The notes: generated by a model not told the origin, from the letters alone. 64,000 nucleotides of DNA from Nitrobacter sp039808345 (GCF_047824785.1 NZ_CP181167.1:3038001-3102000), one strand, 5' to 3'; counted from the first letter of the stretch, positions 8,875 through 20,216 are shown. Program-made: numbers and translations.

Positions 8875-9000
8875 TATAGCGTCTTCGATCGAAGCATGTC
8901 CTCGGCCTCGACCCGAGGATCGATGATCTGTTCGCGTGAGGAAAACGCGTCAAGCCAACAGGCTTCGCTTCTGCTTTCGATCAGAAGCGATAATGCTCTA
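8875..9000 (+). repeat. Interspersed palindromic repeat
   Basis: Full-length but diverged copy of the window-wide unit, from TATAGCGTCTTCGATCGAAG to AGAAGCGATAATGCTCTA. It occupies much of the gap between the TSUP permease and the transglycosylase; the rest (8675-8874) shows no gene. Confidence 0.85.
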
Positions 9001-9015
9001 AACGTCGAGCGGATA

Positions 9016-9834
9016 CTATCGCCCCGCCAGCTTGTCGGCGAAGTAGCCGATGGTCCTGCGGTAGATTTCGGAACGATTCCACTCGCGCATCACTTCGAAG
9101 TTGGCTGCCCCCTGATGATAGTCGCCGCCAGCCTTCCAGCCGTTGACCTTCAGCAGGTTCGCCGTCGAGGCCAGCACATCCGGTACGGAATGACGCAGGT
9201 CGACATGGCCGTTGCCGTCGAAATCGACACCGTACTTGATGTACGACGAAGGCAGAAACTGGGTCTGCCCGATCTCGCCCGCATAGGCGCCGACCATGTC
9301 GCTCAGGCGCAGGTCCCCGCGCTGCACGATCCTGAGCGCCGCCAGAAGCTCGCGCTGGAACAGTTCAGTACGCCGGCAGTCATGCGCCATCGTCGCGAGC
9401 ACCCGGAACACCGGCAGCTTGCCCATGTCGCCACGGCCAAAATCCGTTTCCAGCCCCCAGATCGCAACGATGATCTCCGGCGGCACGCCGAATTGCTTCT
9501 CTATCCGCGACAGCAGCGAGCCATGACGCGCCAGCATCGCCTTTCCGCCCTTGATCCGGCCGCCGGTGACGCGGGTCGCGACATATTGCTCGAAGCTCTT
9601 GCGGAAGGTGCCACGCTGCCGCCGGTCGAAGCTCAGCACGGCCTGATCCTGATGCACGCCGCCGAGCGCCTGCGAGATCACGCCCTGCGAAATTCCATCC
9701 GCGGCGGCTTCCCGCGATATCGCCGAAACGAACGTGTTGAAGTCGCCCCCGCATTGCGCGGCGGATACGGCGGTCGATGCAAGGGGGGCGGCGAGAACGG
9801 CGGCGGCGAAAGCGACGGCGAAACGGATTTTCAT
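9016..9834 (-). CDS. Lytic murein transglycosylase, MltB/SltB type
   Basis: 272 residues with a signal peptide (KIRFAVAFAAAVLAAPLAS, cut near SAAQC). Cleaves the peptidoglycan glycan strand to 1,6-anhydro-muropeptides in the periplasm. The catalytic Glu is E129 in AIWGLETDFGRG; family motifs GEIGQTQFLPSSY and VDFDGNGHVDLRHSVPDVLAS follow. It lacks the C-terminal peptidoglycan-binding domain present in its larger paralogue at 49586. Transcribed alone. Confidence 0.92.
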   Translation of the reverse strand: MKIRFAVAFAAAVLAAPLASTAVSAAQCGGDFNTFVSAISREAAADGISQGVISQALGGVHQDQAVLSFDRRQRGTFRKSFEQYVATRVTGGRIKGGKAMLARHGSLLSRIEKQFGVPPEIIVAIWGLETDFGRGDMGKLPVFRVLATMAHDCRRTELFQRELLAALRIVQRGDLRLSDMVGAYAGEIGQTQFLPSSYIKYGVDFDGNGHVDLRHSVPDVLASTANLLKVNGWKAGGDYHQGAANFEVMREWNRSEIYRRTIGYFADKLAGR

Positions 9835-10008
9835 TGCAAACCCTTTTTGCTGAATCGTCGCGCCTTATAGCACGACTTTGGCGGCGTTGGCGGCACGCTT
9901 GGCGCTTGCGCCATTCGTGCTTTCAAAAAATCGCGCGTGACGCCATTCGCGCCGGAGAACGGCCCCCAATACGTTCTAGCCAGAACACGAATCCGCTATG
10001 CTTCCCCC

Positions 10009-10626
10009 ATGACCGACCCCGCCCCCACCCCTTCGGCCTCGACGGCCTTTGATCTCTACTATCTACAAAACGGCAAGCGCTTCTTCTGGCGCAATCCGAA
10101 CCATGGCGTGTCGCTGATCGACGACGGGCGCGAGTCGGCCATTCTCTGGCACAATGAGGGTAAAGCGATCCGCAGGCTCTGGACCGACATCGTCTCCATC
10201 AATATGACCGCCGGCACCACGGGCAAGGAGATCGTCAACAATTGCCGCATCAATTTCCGTGGCGGCCGCTTCATCGTCGTCACCGACGGCGGCGCCTCCG
10301 GCGAGGTCGATCACGATCGCACACCGGTTTATCGCGACTTCGTCCGCGCGCTGCACCGCCGCCTTGCGCTCGCGCCTCCCGGCGCCATCCGCTTTGTCGC
10401 CGGCGTCTCGCAGACGCGCCACACCGTGATGCTGGTGACCGGCGTGATCGCCGGGCTGCTGTTCATCGCCACGCCGCTGGTGCTGACGCTCTTCCTGCGC
10501 GACTGGCGCGCGCTCGGCCCGCTGGCCGCGGGTACGGTGTTCGTCTGGCCGTTCTTCAAGGTGATCGGCGCCAACAGACCGCGCGACTACGATCCGCACC
10601 ACCCGCCGGGCGAACTGATGAATTGA
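10009..10626 (+). CDS. Conserved hypothetical membrane protein
   Basis: 205 residues from MTDPAPTPSAS. The N-terminal two-thirds is soluble (FDLYYLQNGKRFFWRNPNHG ... NCRINFRGGRFIVVTDG), followed by two hydrophobic segments (TVMLVTGVIAGLLFIATPLV and LAAGTVFVWPFFKVIG) and a short Pro/His-rich tail. I do not recognise a named family. The TGA stop is the first three bases of a TGAGCATG repeat end. An in-frame ATG at 9937 exists but the extra residues look non-coding. Confidence 0.75.
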   Translation: MTDPAPTPSASTAFDLYYLQNGKRFFWRNPNHGVSLIDDGRESAILWHNEGKAIRRLWTDIVSINMTAGTTGKEIVNNCRINFRGGRFIVVTDGGASGEVDHDRTPVYRDFVRALHRRLALAPPGAIRFVAGVSQTRHTVMLVTGVIAGLLFIATPLVLTLFLRDWRALGPLAAGTVFVWPFFKVIGANRPRDYDPHHPPGELMN

Positions 10627-10767
10627 GCATGTTCGCTTCTAATTCAATCAGAAGCGAACATGCTATAGAGCGGCGGCTGGTCAAATGGAATCAGCGCCGC
10701 CGCTCTAGTTAGTTGATTGAGCATCGGATTTATCCCGAAACCGGTTCCCACTTTCGGGTCCGATGCT

Positions 10768-10770
<3 letters not shown>
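10624..10770 (+). repeat. Compound palindromic repeat closing rpoD
   Basis: Three palindromes in series: a TTCGCTTCT...AGAAGCGAA hairpin (about 10631-10660), a GAGCGGCGG...CCGCCGCTC unit (10668-10706) and a GAGCATCGG...CCGATGCTC unit (10719-10768). The last two units recur almost unchanged at 46947-47052, 49389-49494 and, inverted, 62106-62210. The final CTA supplies the rpoD stop codon on the minus strand. Confidence 0.9.
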
Positions 10771-12921
<2,151 letters not shown>

Positions 12922-13729
12922 TCACAGCTCCTGAAACGCACTCATCCGGAAGCGCGCCCGCTTCCCCGTGAAATCCCGCGCCGCGCCCGGCGCTCTTGAT
13001 TTGCGTCGCTCACGACGCACAAAGGGCGGCGCAAGCCTCTCGCCACCCCGTCAACCCTCTTTCGAATGATCGTACCGCGTTGGACTACGTGTCGGATGAC
13101 CTAGCCTGCCAGCCCTTGACTTTCAATTAACCCTGTTTGCCGCCAAACCCCGGATTTGGCGAGTCTTTATCACGGTTCCGAGAGCCGCCGTCCCCGTATC
13201 ATTTCGTCCCCGTATCCTTTTATTCCGACGTTCCGCGCGACGCTCCATCCGCGCAGGCGGCATTTCCTGACCGCCGGTTCGACCAAATCCGGCTCCCCGG
13301 AGCGTTTTCGAACGAAGCATATCCTTCCGGCCTGGCCCGAGGTGGATACCGGTTCGCGTGAAGAAAACGCGTCAAAACAATAATCTAGGGCTTCGCTTCT
13401 AATTCAATCAGAAGCGAAAACGCTCTGGAGTATTTCCTAAGTAAGAAGCGCCGCTGACGATACAAGCCGGTCCACCGTAACTGCGGCCGAAACCGTGCAG
13501 ATGATCCGCCTTTTGTTTCCTGCGGGTTCGAAATGACGCCAAGTCGCTGCTTTTACTCGGTATCTCCCGCCTTTTATTATCTCTTATCTCTGGCGGGTCG
13601 ATGACGGTTTCCGTCCCCCGAGGGTTGGATCGTGGCACACCGGTAACAAAACCTGATCCAGCGCCGCCAGAGCGCGGTGATATCCTGATGGTTCGCCATG
13701 AAAGTCGCATGATTGGGGTTCTGGACTGC
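12922..13729. other. Intergenic region between dnaG and rpoD
   Basis: About 800 bases without a supportable gene. It must contain the rpoD promoter, but I cannot place it with confidence. A palindromic repeat sits at 13299-13427; the rest shows only short overlapping frames with no ribosome sites or family resemblance. Confidence 0.6.
13299..13427 (+). repeat. Interspersed palindromic repeat
   Basis: Copy of the common unit: GGAGCGTTTTCGAACGAAGC, GGATACCGGTTCGCGTGAAG, then the TTCGCTTCTAATTCAATCAG hairpin ending AACGCTCT. It lies between dnaG and rpoD. Confidence 0.88.
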
Positions 13730-15634
13730 TCACGCGGCAAGATGCATCGTTCCCCCCTTGGGGGCCCAGACGCGAATGATGTCTTCCGCCCACTCCGATA
13801 AAGCCACTCCCTCGGCGCTGATGGCCTCCTGTTCGGCGTGACCTTCCCGAACCAGATTCAGCAGGCGCGCGACAGCCGATTCGTCGCCCTCCCCGGCGTC
13901 GAGCCTAGCCCGCTCGATGTCATCTTCCAGCTGGTGCCAAAGCAGGATCCTGATGAAGTGGTCCAGGCATGCCGAGACGAAATCGGGCGGCGGATCGTTC
14001 TTCAAGATCGGAAAGCGCTCGAACAGCCGGTGCCCGAGCCGTTTTTCGGTGCCCGCCTCGCCGTGGACAGCTTGCAACGTGACATAGAATTTAGGTTTAA
14101 GTTTCGTCCAAATATCCGCAACGGACAACTTTGCCTCGGTAACTAACAACCGAAAGAGACTCGTCAAAAACTCATCGAAATCATCAGGAAAATGTAGGCG
14201 CAAGACAGCGTCTTGCTTGTCTTCGAGCAGTTCAGGGTATTGGACCAGCATTCCGAGAAGCACCTTTTGCAGCCCCGAACGCTGATCCTCGCCGGGAATC
14301 CTGAGTTCTTTTCGTACGAATCTGGAGCCTGCTTCCTTTTGATTGCGGGACGGCCCTCGATTGACCTGCCAGAACAGGTTGGCGAGCTGCATCCGTGACG
14401 TTCTGAAGAACGCCGTGTTGACCGCCGGATCCTGTATCGTGCGGACCAGCGCGTAGAGCCTCTGCTCAAGCGCGGCCTGCTTGTCGGGAGTCCGGACGTC
14501 CTGACCATCGGTCTCGCGCTGCCAGAGCACATCCCACAACGGCAAGGAGCCCGACAGAACGCTCCGGAAAGCCTCGACGCCCTTTTCCCGGATTAGGTCG
14601 TCGGGGTCTTTCTGTTCGTCCATGAACACGAAGCGGAAGGTCTTGCCGACGCGAAGCAAGGGCAGGATGCGATCAACGGAGCGATAGGCGGCAGCAACGC
14701 CCGCGCGGTCGGAATCGAAGCAGACCACGGGCTCGGGAGACAGCCGCCACAGCGTGGCGATCTGCTCTTCCGTGAACGCGGTGCCCATGGTAGCGACCAC
14801 GGCCCTGATTCCAGCCTGATAGACCGCGATGGCGTCCATGTAGCCTTCGACGGCGACGACCGAATTGGCCTCGTGAGCCGGCTGGCGCGCGCGGTGAAAA
14901 TTGAAAACCACCGAGCCCTTGTGAAAGATCGGGGTCTCCGGCGAGTTCAGGTACTTGGGTTGAACGTCCTTCCTGAGGGCCCGGCCGCCGAAACCGACAA
15001 GACGGCCGCGCTGGTCGTGGATCGGAATCATGATCCGGTCGCGGAAGCGATCGTAAGGGACGGGAATATCGTCTCCGGCGATCAACAGGCCGGCCTCGAT
15101 CATGTCCGCGACCGGGACGCCTTTCGAGCCCAGATATTCCTTCAATGCGAAGCGGTCGGCGGTCGCGTAGCCGATCCGGAACTCGACGATGCTGGAGGAC
15201 GCGATGGCGCGATCGGATAAATAACCGCGCGCCTGCGCGCCGAGTCGCGAGGCGAGGTTCTGCTCGAAATATCTGGCCGCGAGCTCCATCACCTCGAACA
15301 GGGATTTTTGCCGCTGCTCGCGCTGTTCGTCTTCCCTTGAGCTTCGCGGCAGCGGAAGCCCCGCCATCGCCGCCAGCCGCTCGACCGCTTCGGGAAAGGA
15401 AACGCCCTCGGTCTCCATCACGAAATCGAAGATGTTGCCGTGCTTGCCGGTGGAGAAGTCGTGATAGAACTGCTTCTGGTCGTTCACCGTGAAAGACGGG
15501 GTCTTTTCCTGCTGGAACGGCGACAGCCCCTTGAATTCGCGCCCTGCCCGCTTTAGTTTCACGCGCCGGCCGACGACCTCCGAAACCGGAAGGCGGGCCT
15601 TGACCTCGTCAATGAAGCTGGGCGGAAACCGCAT
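13730..15634 (-). CDS. dnaG: DNA primase DnaG, zinc ligands replaced
   Basis: About 634 residues from MRFPPSFIDEVKARL. Synthesises RNA primers at the replication fork. Order: N-terminal zinc-finger region, TOPRIM core (VVAVEGYMDAIAVYQAG with the catalytic Glu; VVCFDSDRAGVAAAYRSVD with Asp), then a C-terminal DnaB-interaction region. In the zinc-finger region the usual C-H-C-C ligands are gone: GLSPFQQEKTPSF has Ser and Gln, and FYHDFSTGKHGN has Asp and Thr where Cys are expected. The ATG at 15646 is an alternative start. Minus-strand partner of rpoD. Confidence 0.96.
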   Translation of the reverse strand: MRFPPSFIDEVKARLPVSEVVGRRVKLKRAGREFKGLSPFQQEKTPSFTVNDQKQFYHDFSTGKHGNIFDFVMETEGVSFPEAVERLAAMAGLPLPRSSREDEQREQRQKSLFEVMELAARYFEQNLASRLGAQARGYLSDRAIASSSIVEFRIGYATADRFALKEYLGSKGVPVADMIEAGLLIAGDDIPVPYDRFRDRIMIPIHDQRGRLVGFGGRALRKDVQPKYLNSPETPIFHKGSVVFNFHRARQPAHEANSVVAVEGYMDAIAVYQAGIRAVVATMGTAFTEEQIATLWRLSPEPVVCFDSDRAGVAAAYRSVDRILPLLRVGKTFRFVFMDEQKDPDDLIREKGVEAFRSVLSGSLPLWDVLWQRETDGQDVRTPDKQAALEQRLYALVRTIQDPAVNTAFFRTSRMQLANLFWQVNRGPSRNQKEAGSRFVRKELRIPGEDQRSGLQKVLLGMLVQYPELLEDKQDAVLRLHFPDDFDEFLTSLFRLLVTEAKLSVADIWTKLKPKFYVTLQAVHGEAGTEKRLGHRLFERFPILKNDPPPDFVSACLDHFIRILLWHQLEDDIERARLDAGEGDESAVARLLNLVREGHAEQEAISAEGVALSEWAEDIIRVWAPKGGTMHLAA

Positions 15635-15776
15635 GCGCCGTCTCACTCAATCTAGGCGGCGGGTATACCTGCCTGCCGCGGGGCAAATCAGCTAGGCACA
15701 CCTTTTAATATTGTACTACATCTGTTCTCAGACATATCCCCGGCTTCCCCAGTTGTCCACAGGCACCAGAAGTGAA

Positions 15777-16328
15777 ATGACGTTCACGGTCTTCATCGGC
15801 GGCGACAGCGGCGCCTGGGATATCCTGTCCATCGCTCCCGTCACCGGCGAAAGCCTCATGGCGGCCTCTCATCTGGCGATCGCGTCCAGCGCCTCGCCGG
15901 GCAACGCTTCCGCGACGACACCGTGGCAGCTTCGCGGCGTCACCAGCCACGTGCGCTATGTCGAACGCGCCGAGAAGATCGCGCTGACCTCGTCACAAGC
16001 CGGGCTGGGACGCACGGAGGCGACCCGCGCGGCGCTGATTCCCATCAGGAAGTCGACCGCGTGGTGGGAGATGACGCAGGACGAACGGCGGAAGGTCTTC
16101 GAGGACAAATCCCATCACATCGCCGCCAGCCTCAAATATCTGCCTGCCATCGCGCGGCAGCTCTATCACTGCCGCGATATCGGCGAGCCCTTCGATTTCC
16201 TGACCTGGTTCGAATACGCGCCGGAACACGCGGCGATGTTCGAAGACCTCGTCGGCATCCTGCGCGCGACCGAGGAATGGACTTATGTGGAGCGCGAGGT
16301 CGATATTCGACTGGCGCGGGCAACATGA
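15777..16328 (+). CDS. cld: Chlorite dismutase-family heme protein, short (dimeric) type
   Basis: 183 residues, the length of the dimeric lineage-II enzyme characterised in Nitrobacter winogradskyi. Converts chlorite to chloride and O2 at a heme b. With this start the proximal heme ligand falls at His114 (KSHHIAAS) and the distal Arg at Arg127 (PAIARQLYH), the numbers known for that enzyme; TEEWTYVEREVDIRLAR at the C terminus is also conserved. Cytoplasmic: no signal peptide. The stop overlaps the next gene by ATGA, so the two are translationally coupled. The physiological substrate in nitrite oxidisers is unsettled. This gene is the main reason for the Nitrobacter assignment. Confidence 0.93.
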   Translation: MTFTVFIGGDSGAWDILSIAPVTGESLMAASHLAIASSASPGNASATTPWQLRGVTSHVRYVERAEKIALTSSQAGLGRTEATRAALIPIRKSTAWWEMTQDERRKVFEDKSHHIAASLKYLPAIARQLYHCRDIGEPFDFLTWFEYAPEHAAMFEDLVGILRATEEWTYVEREVDIRLARAT

Positions 16329-17125
16329 CAGCCCTTGATGCGCCGCCAGCCATCATCCCCCTGCATGAACCGCCCGTCATCGAGCGCAATGCGTCCGGCG
16401 CTTCGCCCTTCCTGCTCACCTGCGACCACTATGGGCGCCAGATCCCGGACGCGCTCGGCGATCTCGGCCTGCCGGAAAGCGAGCGGCAGCGGCATATCGC
16501 ATGGGATATCGGAATCGCCGGCGTCGCCGAGCGGCTTTCCGAGGCTCTCGGCGCGCATCTGATCGCGCAACGCTACTCGCGGCTGGTGATCGACTGCAAT
16601 CGGCCGACGCATGTCGCAAGCTCGATTCCGGCGCTCAGCGAAGCCACGGTCATTCCGGGCAATGAACGCCTTTCGCCGACCGAGGCCGACGCGCGGCGGC
16701 GCGCGATCTTCGAGCCCTATCATCGCCGGATAGCCGATGCGATCGACGAGCGGCTGGCCAGGAGCCGCCCCACTATTCTGGTTTCGCTGCACAGCTTCAC
16801 GCCGGTCTATGCAGGAGTCGCACGGCCCTGGCATGTCGGCACGCTCTATCACCGCAGCATGGTGCTGCCGCCGCTGTTGCTGTCGTGGCTGCGCGCCGAG
16901 GGCGATCTCGTGGTCGGCGACAATGAACCCTATGCGGTGAGCGACCTCACCGACTACACCATTCCGGTGCATGGCGAGGCGCGCGGATTGCTGAACAGCG
17001 GTATCGAAATCCGGCAGGATCTTATCGGTGACGACGCCGGGCAAGTCACATGGGCGGATCGGCTGGCGCGGGTTCTACGCGAGGTCGAGGGGACGCTGAT
17101 CGCGTCGCAATCATCATACGCGTAA
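16325..17125 (+). CDS. N-formylglutamate amidohydrolase-like protein
   Basis: 266 residues. N-formylglutamate amidohydrolase (HutG-like) fold: FLLTCDHYGRQIPDALGDLG near the N terminus, YSRLVIDCNRP, LVSLHSFTPVYAG (metal-binding His region) and YTIPVHGEARGL near the end. Known members hydrolyse N-formyl-glutamate to formate and glutamate in histidine degradation, but no other hut genes are here, so the true substrate is open. The start ATG overlaps the cld stop (ATGA, 16325-16328), so the two form one operon. Confidence 0.85.
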   Translation: MTALDAPPAIIPLHEPPVIERNASGASPFLLTCDHYGRQIPDALGDLGLPESERQRHIAWDIGIAGVAERLSEALGAHLIAQRYSRLVIDCNRPTHVASSIPALSEATVIPGNERLSPTEADARRRAIFEPYHRRIADAIDERLARSRPTILVSLHSFTPVYAGVARPWHVGTLYHRSMVLPPLLLSWLRAEGDLVVGDNEPYAVSDLTDYTIPVHGEARGLLNSGIEIRQDLIGDDAGQVTWADRLARVLREVEGTLIASQSSYA

Positions 17126-17254
17126 AGTTGATGATCACGTTCAGTGCGTTTTCGTTTCCGCCTGAGACTGATTCAATCACGTCGAAATCAGTCTCAGGCG
17201 CCGTTCTCATCGATTGAGAATGATCCTATTCGAAACCGGTTGTCGTGCTCCAGC

Positions 17255-17360
17255 TAGAGCATTTTCCGGCGAAGCGGATACCGGTTCGCCGCAAGAAAAT
17301 GCGACCAGACAATAATTTCTAGAGCATGGTCCGATTCAACTTGAACGGATCATGCTCTAG
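17255..17360 (+). repeat. Palindromic repeat at the 3' end of the DUF3309 gene
   Basis: Variant of the common unit: TAGAGCATTTTCCGGCGAAG, GGATACCGGTTCGCCGCAAG, then a GAGCATGGTCC...GGATCATGCTCTAG palindrome (17331-17360). The right end contributes the stop codon of the minus-strand gene 17357-17521. The stretch 17126-17254 shows nothing else. Confidence 0.85.
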
Positions 17361-17521
17361 ATGCGTCCCATCAGGATAAGGATCAGCAGGATGACGATCA
17401 CCAGGCCGAGGCCGCCGCCGCCATAATAGCCGGTGCCATAAAACGGACCGCCGCCGACGCCGCTGAAGCCGCCCAGCAGCGCGATAATGAGAATAATCAG
17501 AATGATTGTACCGATGCTCAT
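17357..17521 (-). CDS. Small DUF3309-type membrane protein (54 aa)
   Basis: Reads MSIGTIILIILIIALLGGFS, then a Gly/Tyr-rich linker (YGTGYYGGGGLG), then a second hydrophobic helix (VIVILLILILMGRI). The helix - glycine linker - helix ending in GRI is the pattern of the DUF3309 family of tiny inner-membrane proteins of unknown role. The codon after the last Ile is TAG, which is also the first three bases of a TAGAGCATGATC repeat end. Confidence 0.82.
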   Translation of the reverse strand: MSIGTIILIILIIALLGGFSGVGGGPFYGTGYYGGGGLGLVIVILLILILMGRI

Positions 17522-17763
17522 CTCGTTCCTCGCTTAAGCTCAGTCGTTCATGAAAATGGCGAGGAGGATGATCAACGGAATCGGAATTCCGATCAGGCAA
17601 AGACAAAAGTCCGCATCCGAAGCCCAACCCGCCTCCTGTTTACAGAGGCGACAACGCAATGCCCTCGCGCGTCGTTCCCGCGCAGGAACCGAAGTATTTC
17701 TTCGGGGGGACTGGAACTAATTCCGTCGTGGACAGGATGGCCGGGCCGCGCCCGGGCGTGGAG

Positions 17764-18219
17764 CTAACCCGTCAGCGCCGCCTTCACCACGCCGCTGGCC
17801 CTGCCGAAATCCATCTGCCCGGCATATCTGGCTTTCAGCGCGCCGATCACCTTGCCCATGTCCTTGACGCCGCTCGCGCCGGTGTCGGCAATGACGGCGG
17901 CGACGGCCGCCTTCACATCGTCATCGGACATCTGCTTCGGCAGATAGGCGGAGATAACAGCGATCTCGGCGCGCTCCTGCGCCGCCAGTTCCTCCCGGCC
18001 GCCCTTTTCGTAAAGGGCCACCGACTCCTGCCGCTGCTTGATCATCTTCTGCAACAGGCCGAGCAGGTCGCCGTCCGGGAGCGGCGGCTTGCCCTGCCCG
18101 CGCGCCTCGATGTCGGCGTTCTTGATGGTGGAGTTGACCATGCGCAGCGTGGACAGCCTGCGCTCGTCCCTGGCCTTCATCGCCTCCTTGACGGCGTTGT
18201 TGATGTCATCGCGCAGCAT
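17764..18219 (-). CDS. yqeY: GatB/YqeY-domain protein
   Basis: 151 residues from MLRDDINNAVKEAMKARDE. Helical YqeY fold related to the tRNA-binding tail domain of GatB: RRLSTLRMVNSTIKNADIEA, then the second subdomain AVISAYLPKQMSDDDVKAAV and GKVIGALKARYAGQMDFGRA. Thought to act in tRNA or translation-related steps, but the role is not firmly known. In many bacteria yqeY stands next to dnaG and rpoD; here it is on the same strand but separated by the cld operon. Divergent from carA. The in-frame start at 18270 is less family-like. Confidence 0.93.
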   Translation of the reverse strand: MLRDDINNAVKEAMKARDERRLSTLRMVNSTIKNADIEARGQGKPPLPDGDLLGLLQKMIKQRQESVALYEKGGREELAAQERAEIAVISAYLPKQMSDDDVKAAVAAVIADTGASGVKDMGKVIGALKARYAGQMDFGRASGVVKAALTG

Positions 18220-18358
18220 CGGAAAAGCCTCCCTCGCGGTGCCTGACACCGCCAAATCACGCATCGTCACCTTGCGTCGGAGGCAGATGTAGGCCGCACC
18301 GGCGCGCGAGACAACCGGCGTTTGACGCGGTGCGGGAGCGGGGCTATGTCATGCGCTC

Positions 18359-19564
18359 ATGACCTCATCGGAAAATGCTTCAGCGGAAAATGCTTCAGCC
18401 TGGCCGGACCTCAAGCCGACCGCGCTTCTCGTGCTGGCCGACGGCACCGTCATCGAAGGCTTCGGCCTCGGGGCCGAGGGCCAGGCGGTCGGGGAAGTCT
18501 GCTTCAACACCGCGATGACCGGCTACCAGGAAATCCTCACCGACCCCTCCTATGCCGGGCAGCTCATCACCTTCACCTTCCCGCATATCGGCAACGTCGG
18601 CACCAACGACGAGGACATCGAAACCGTGAACATGGCGGCGACGCCGGGCGCGCGCGGCGTCATCCTGCGCAGCGCCATCACGTCACCCTCGAACTACCGC
18701 GCGGCCAGGCACCTCGATGCGTGGCTGAGGGCGCGCGGCATCATCGGCATCTCGGGCATCGACACCCGCGCGCTGACCGCGCTGATCCGCACCAAGGGCA
18801 TGCCCAACGCCGTGATCGCCCATGCAAAGGACGGCCATTTCGACGTTTATGGATTGAAGAAGGAGGCGCGGGAGTGGCCCGGCCTCGAGGGCATGGATCT
18901 CGTGCCGATGGTGACATCGGGCCAGCGCTACACCTGGGATGAGACGCCGTGGGAGTGGGACAAAGGCTTCGGCCGGCAGGACAGGCCCGAGTTCAACGTC
19001 GTCGCCGTCGACTACGGCATCAAGCGCAACATCCTGCGCCTGCTCGCCGGCGAAGGCTGCAAGATCACCGTGGTGCCGGCGACAACGTCAGCCGAGGATA
19101 TCCTGGCGATGAAGCCGGACGGCATATTCCTCTCGAACGGCCCCGGCGATCCGGCCGAGACCGGCAAGTACGCCGTGCCGATGATCCGCAAAGTGATCGA
19201 GTCGGGTACGCCGACCTTCGGCATCTGCCTGGGTCACCAGATGCTCGGCCTCGCGGTCGGCGCGAAAACCAAAAAGATGCATCAGGGTCACCACGGCGCC
19301 AATCATCCGGTCAGGAATGAGGCCACCGGCAAGGTGGAGATCACCTCCATGAACCACGGTTTCGCGGTGGACGAGACGACGCTGCCAAAGGGCGCGAAGC
19401 AGACTCACATATCGCTGTTCGACGGCTCCAATTGCGGCATCGAACTCGAAGGCAAGCCGGTATTCTCCGTCCAGTATCATCCGGAGGCCTCACCCGGACC
19501 ACGCGACTCGCATTATCTGTTCAGGCGCTTCGCGGACCTGATGCGCGAGAACAAGCGGGCGTAG
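18359..19564 (+). CDS. carA: Carbamoyl-phosphate synthase small (glutaminase) subunit
   Basis: 401 residues. Releases ammonia from glutamine for the CarB subunit, feeding arginine and pyrimidine synthesis. N-terminal CPSase small-chain domain (LVLADGTVIEGFGLG, GEVCFNTAMTGYQEILTDP) and C-terminal class I amidotransferase with the nucleophile Cys290 in FGICLGHQML and the His/Glu dyad in VQYHPEASPGP. The N terminus holds a small tandem duplication (SENASAENASA). carB is 2.4 kb downstream, separated by dps, a methyltransferase and two tRNA-like genes. Divergent from yqeY. Confidence 0.98.
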   Translation: MTSSENASAENASAWPDLKPTALLVLADGTVIEGFGLGAEGQAVGEVCFNTAMTGYQEILTDPSYAGQLITFTFPHIGNVGTNDEDIETVNMAATPGARGVILRSAITSPSNYRAARHLDAWLRARGIIGISGIDTRALTALIRTKGMPNAVIAHAKDGHFDVYGLKKEAREWPGLEGMDLVPMVTSGQRYTWDETPWEWDKGFGRQDRPEFNVVAVDYGIKRNILRLLAGEGCKITVVPATTSAEDILAMKPDGIFLSNGPGDPAETGKYAVPMIRKVIESGTPTFGICLGHQMLGLAVGAKTKKMHQGHHGANHPVRNEATGKVEITSMNHGFAVDETTLPKGAKQTHISLFDGSNCGIELEGKPVFSVQYHPEASPGPRDSHYLFRRFADLMRENKRA

Positions 19565-19679
19565 CAGCCAGCAAAGGCGTCCCGACCGCCGCAACGGGGA
19601 TTATCCGGCGAACGATCGACCGCCTGCCGGAAAGCCATTGTCCCATAAAGCCATATTGTCCCATAAAGCCATTGTCCCC

Positions 19680-20216
19680 TCAGGCCGCGTTGTCGCCTTC
19701 CTGCCGACTGGCCTCGAACAGGAACCAGACGCGCCGCTCGGTCGCGTCGATGAAATTCTCGAGCAGGCTCGCGGTCGCGACATCCTCATACTTGTCGCAG
19801 ATATCATGGGCCTTGCGCATGGCCGCGGCGACTTTCTTGTTGTCGTTCATCAGTTCGCGCAGCATTTCCCGCGGCGGCACAAAACTCTCGTCGTTGTCTT
19901 CCAGGGTCTGCAGCTTGGCGATCTGGCCGATCGAGCGAATCGTGGTGCCGCCGATCTTGCGAACCCGCTCTGCGATCTCATCGGTCGTGCCGAATATCTG
20001 TTCCGATTGCTCGTCGAGCAGCAGATGGTAGTCGCGGAAATGGCGGCCGCTGACATGCCAATGGAAGTTCTTGGTCTTCAGGTAAAGCGCGAAGGTGTCA
20101 GCCAGGATCGCGTTCATGGCCGTCGAAATCTTGCTGACGCCTTCCTCCGAAAGATCGGTCGGCGTGTCGAGCTCCGGGTTCACTTTCCGCAAGGCGTAAC
20201 TTTTGGCTTGGGTCAC
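19680..20216 (-). CDS. dps: Dps-family DNA-protecting ferritin
   Basis: 178 residues from a GTG start at 20216 (VTQAKSYALRK), chosen because a strong AGGAGGG lies six bases upstream; the ATG at 20246 lies before that ribosome site. Dodecameric mini-ferritin that oxidises and stores iron and shields DNA in starvation or oxidative stress. Ferroxidase residues are visible in KNFHWHVSGRHFRDYHLLLD and the following EQSEQIFGTTDEIAERV; DICDKYEDVATASLLENFID is the fourth helix. Confidence 0.94.
   Translation of the reverse strand: MTQAKSYALRKVNPELDTPTDLSEEGVSKISTAMNAILADTFALYLKTKNFHWHVSGRHFRDYHLLLDEQSEQIFGTTDEIAERVRKIGGTTIRSIGQIAKLQTLEDNDESFVPPREMLRELMNDNKKVAAAMRKAHDICDKYEDVATASLLENFIDATERRVWFLFEASRQEGDNAA

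Noticed and set aside
12922..18219. rpsU as part of a complete macromolecular-synthesis operon
   Set aside because: No rpsU-like frame occurs near yqeY, dnaG or rpoD; only the three genes are present and they are separated.
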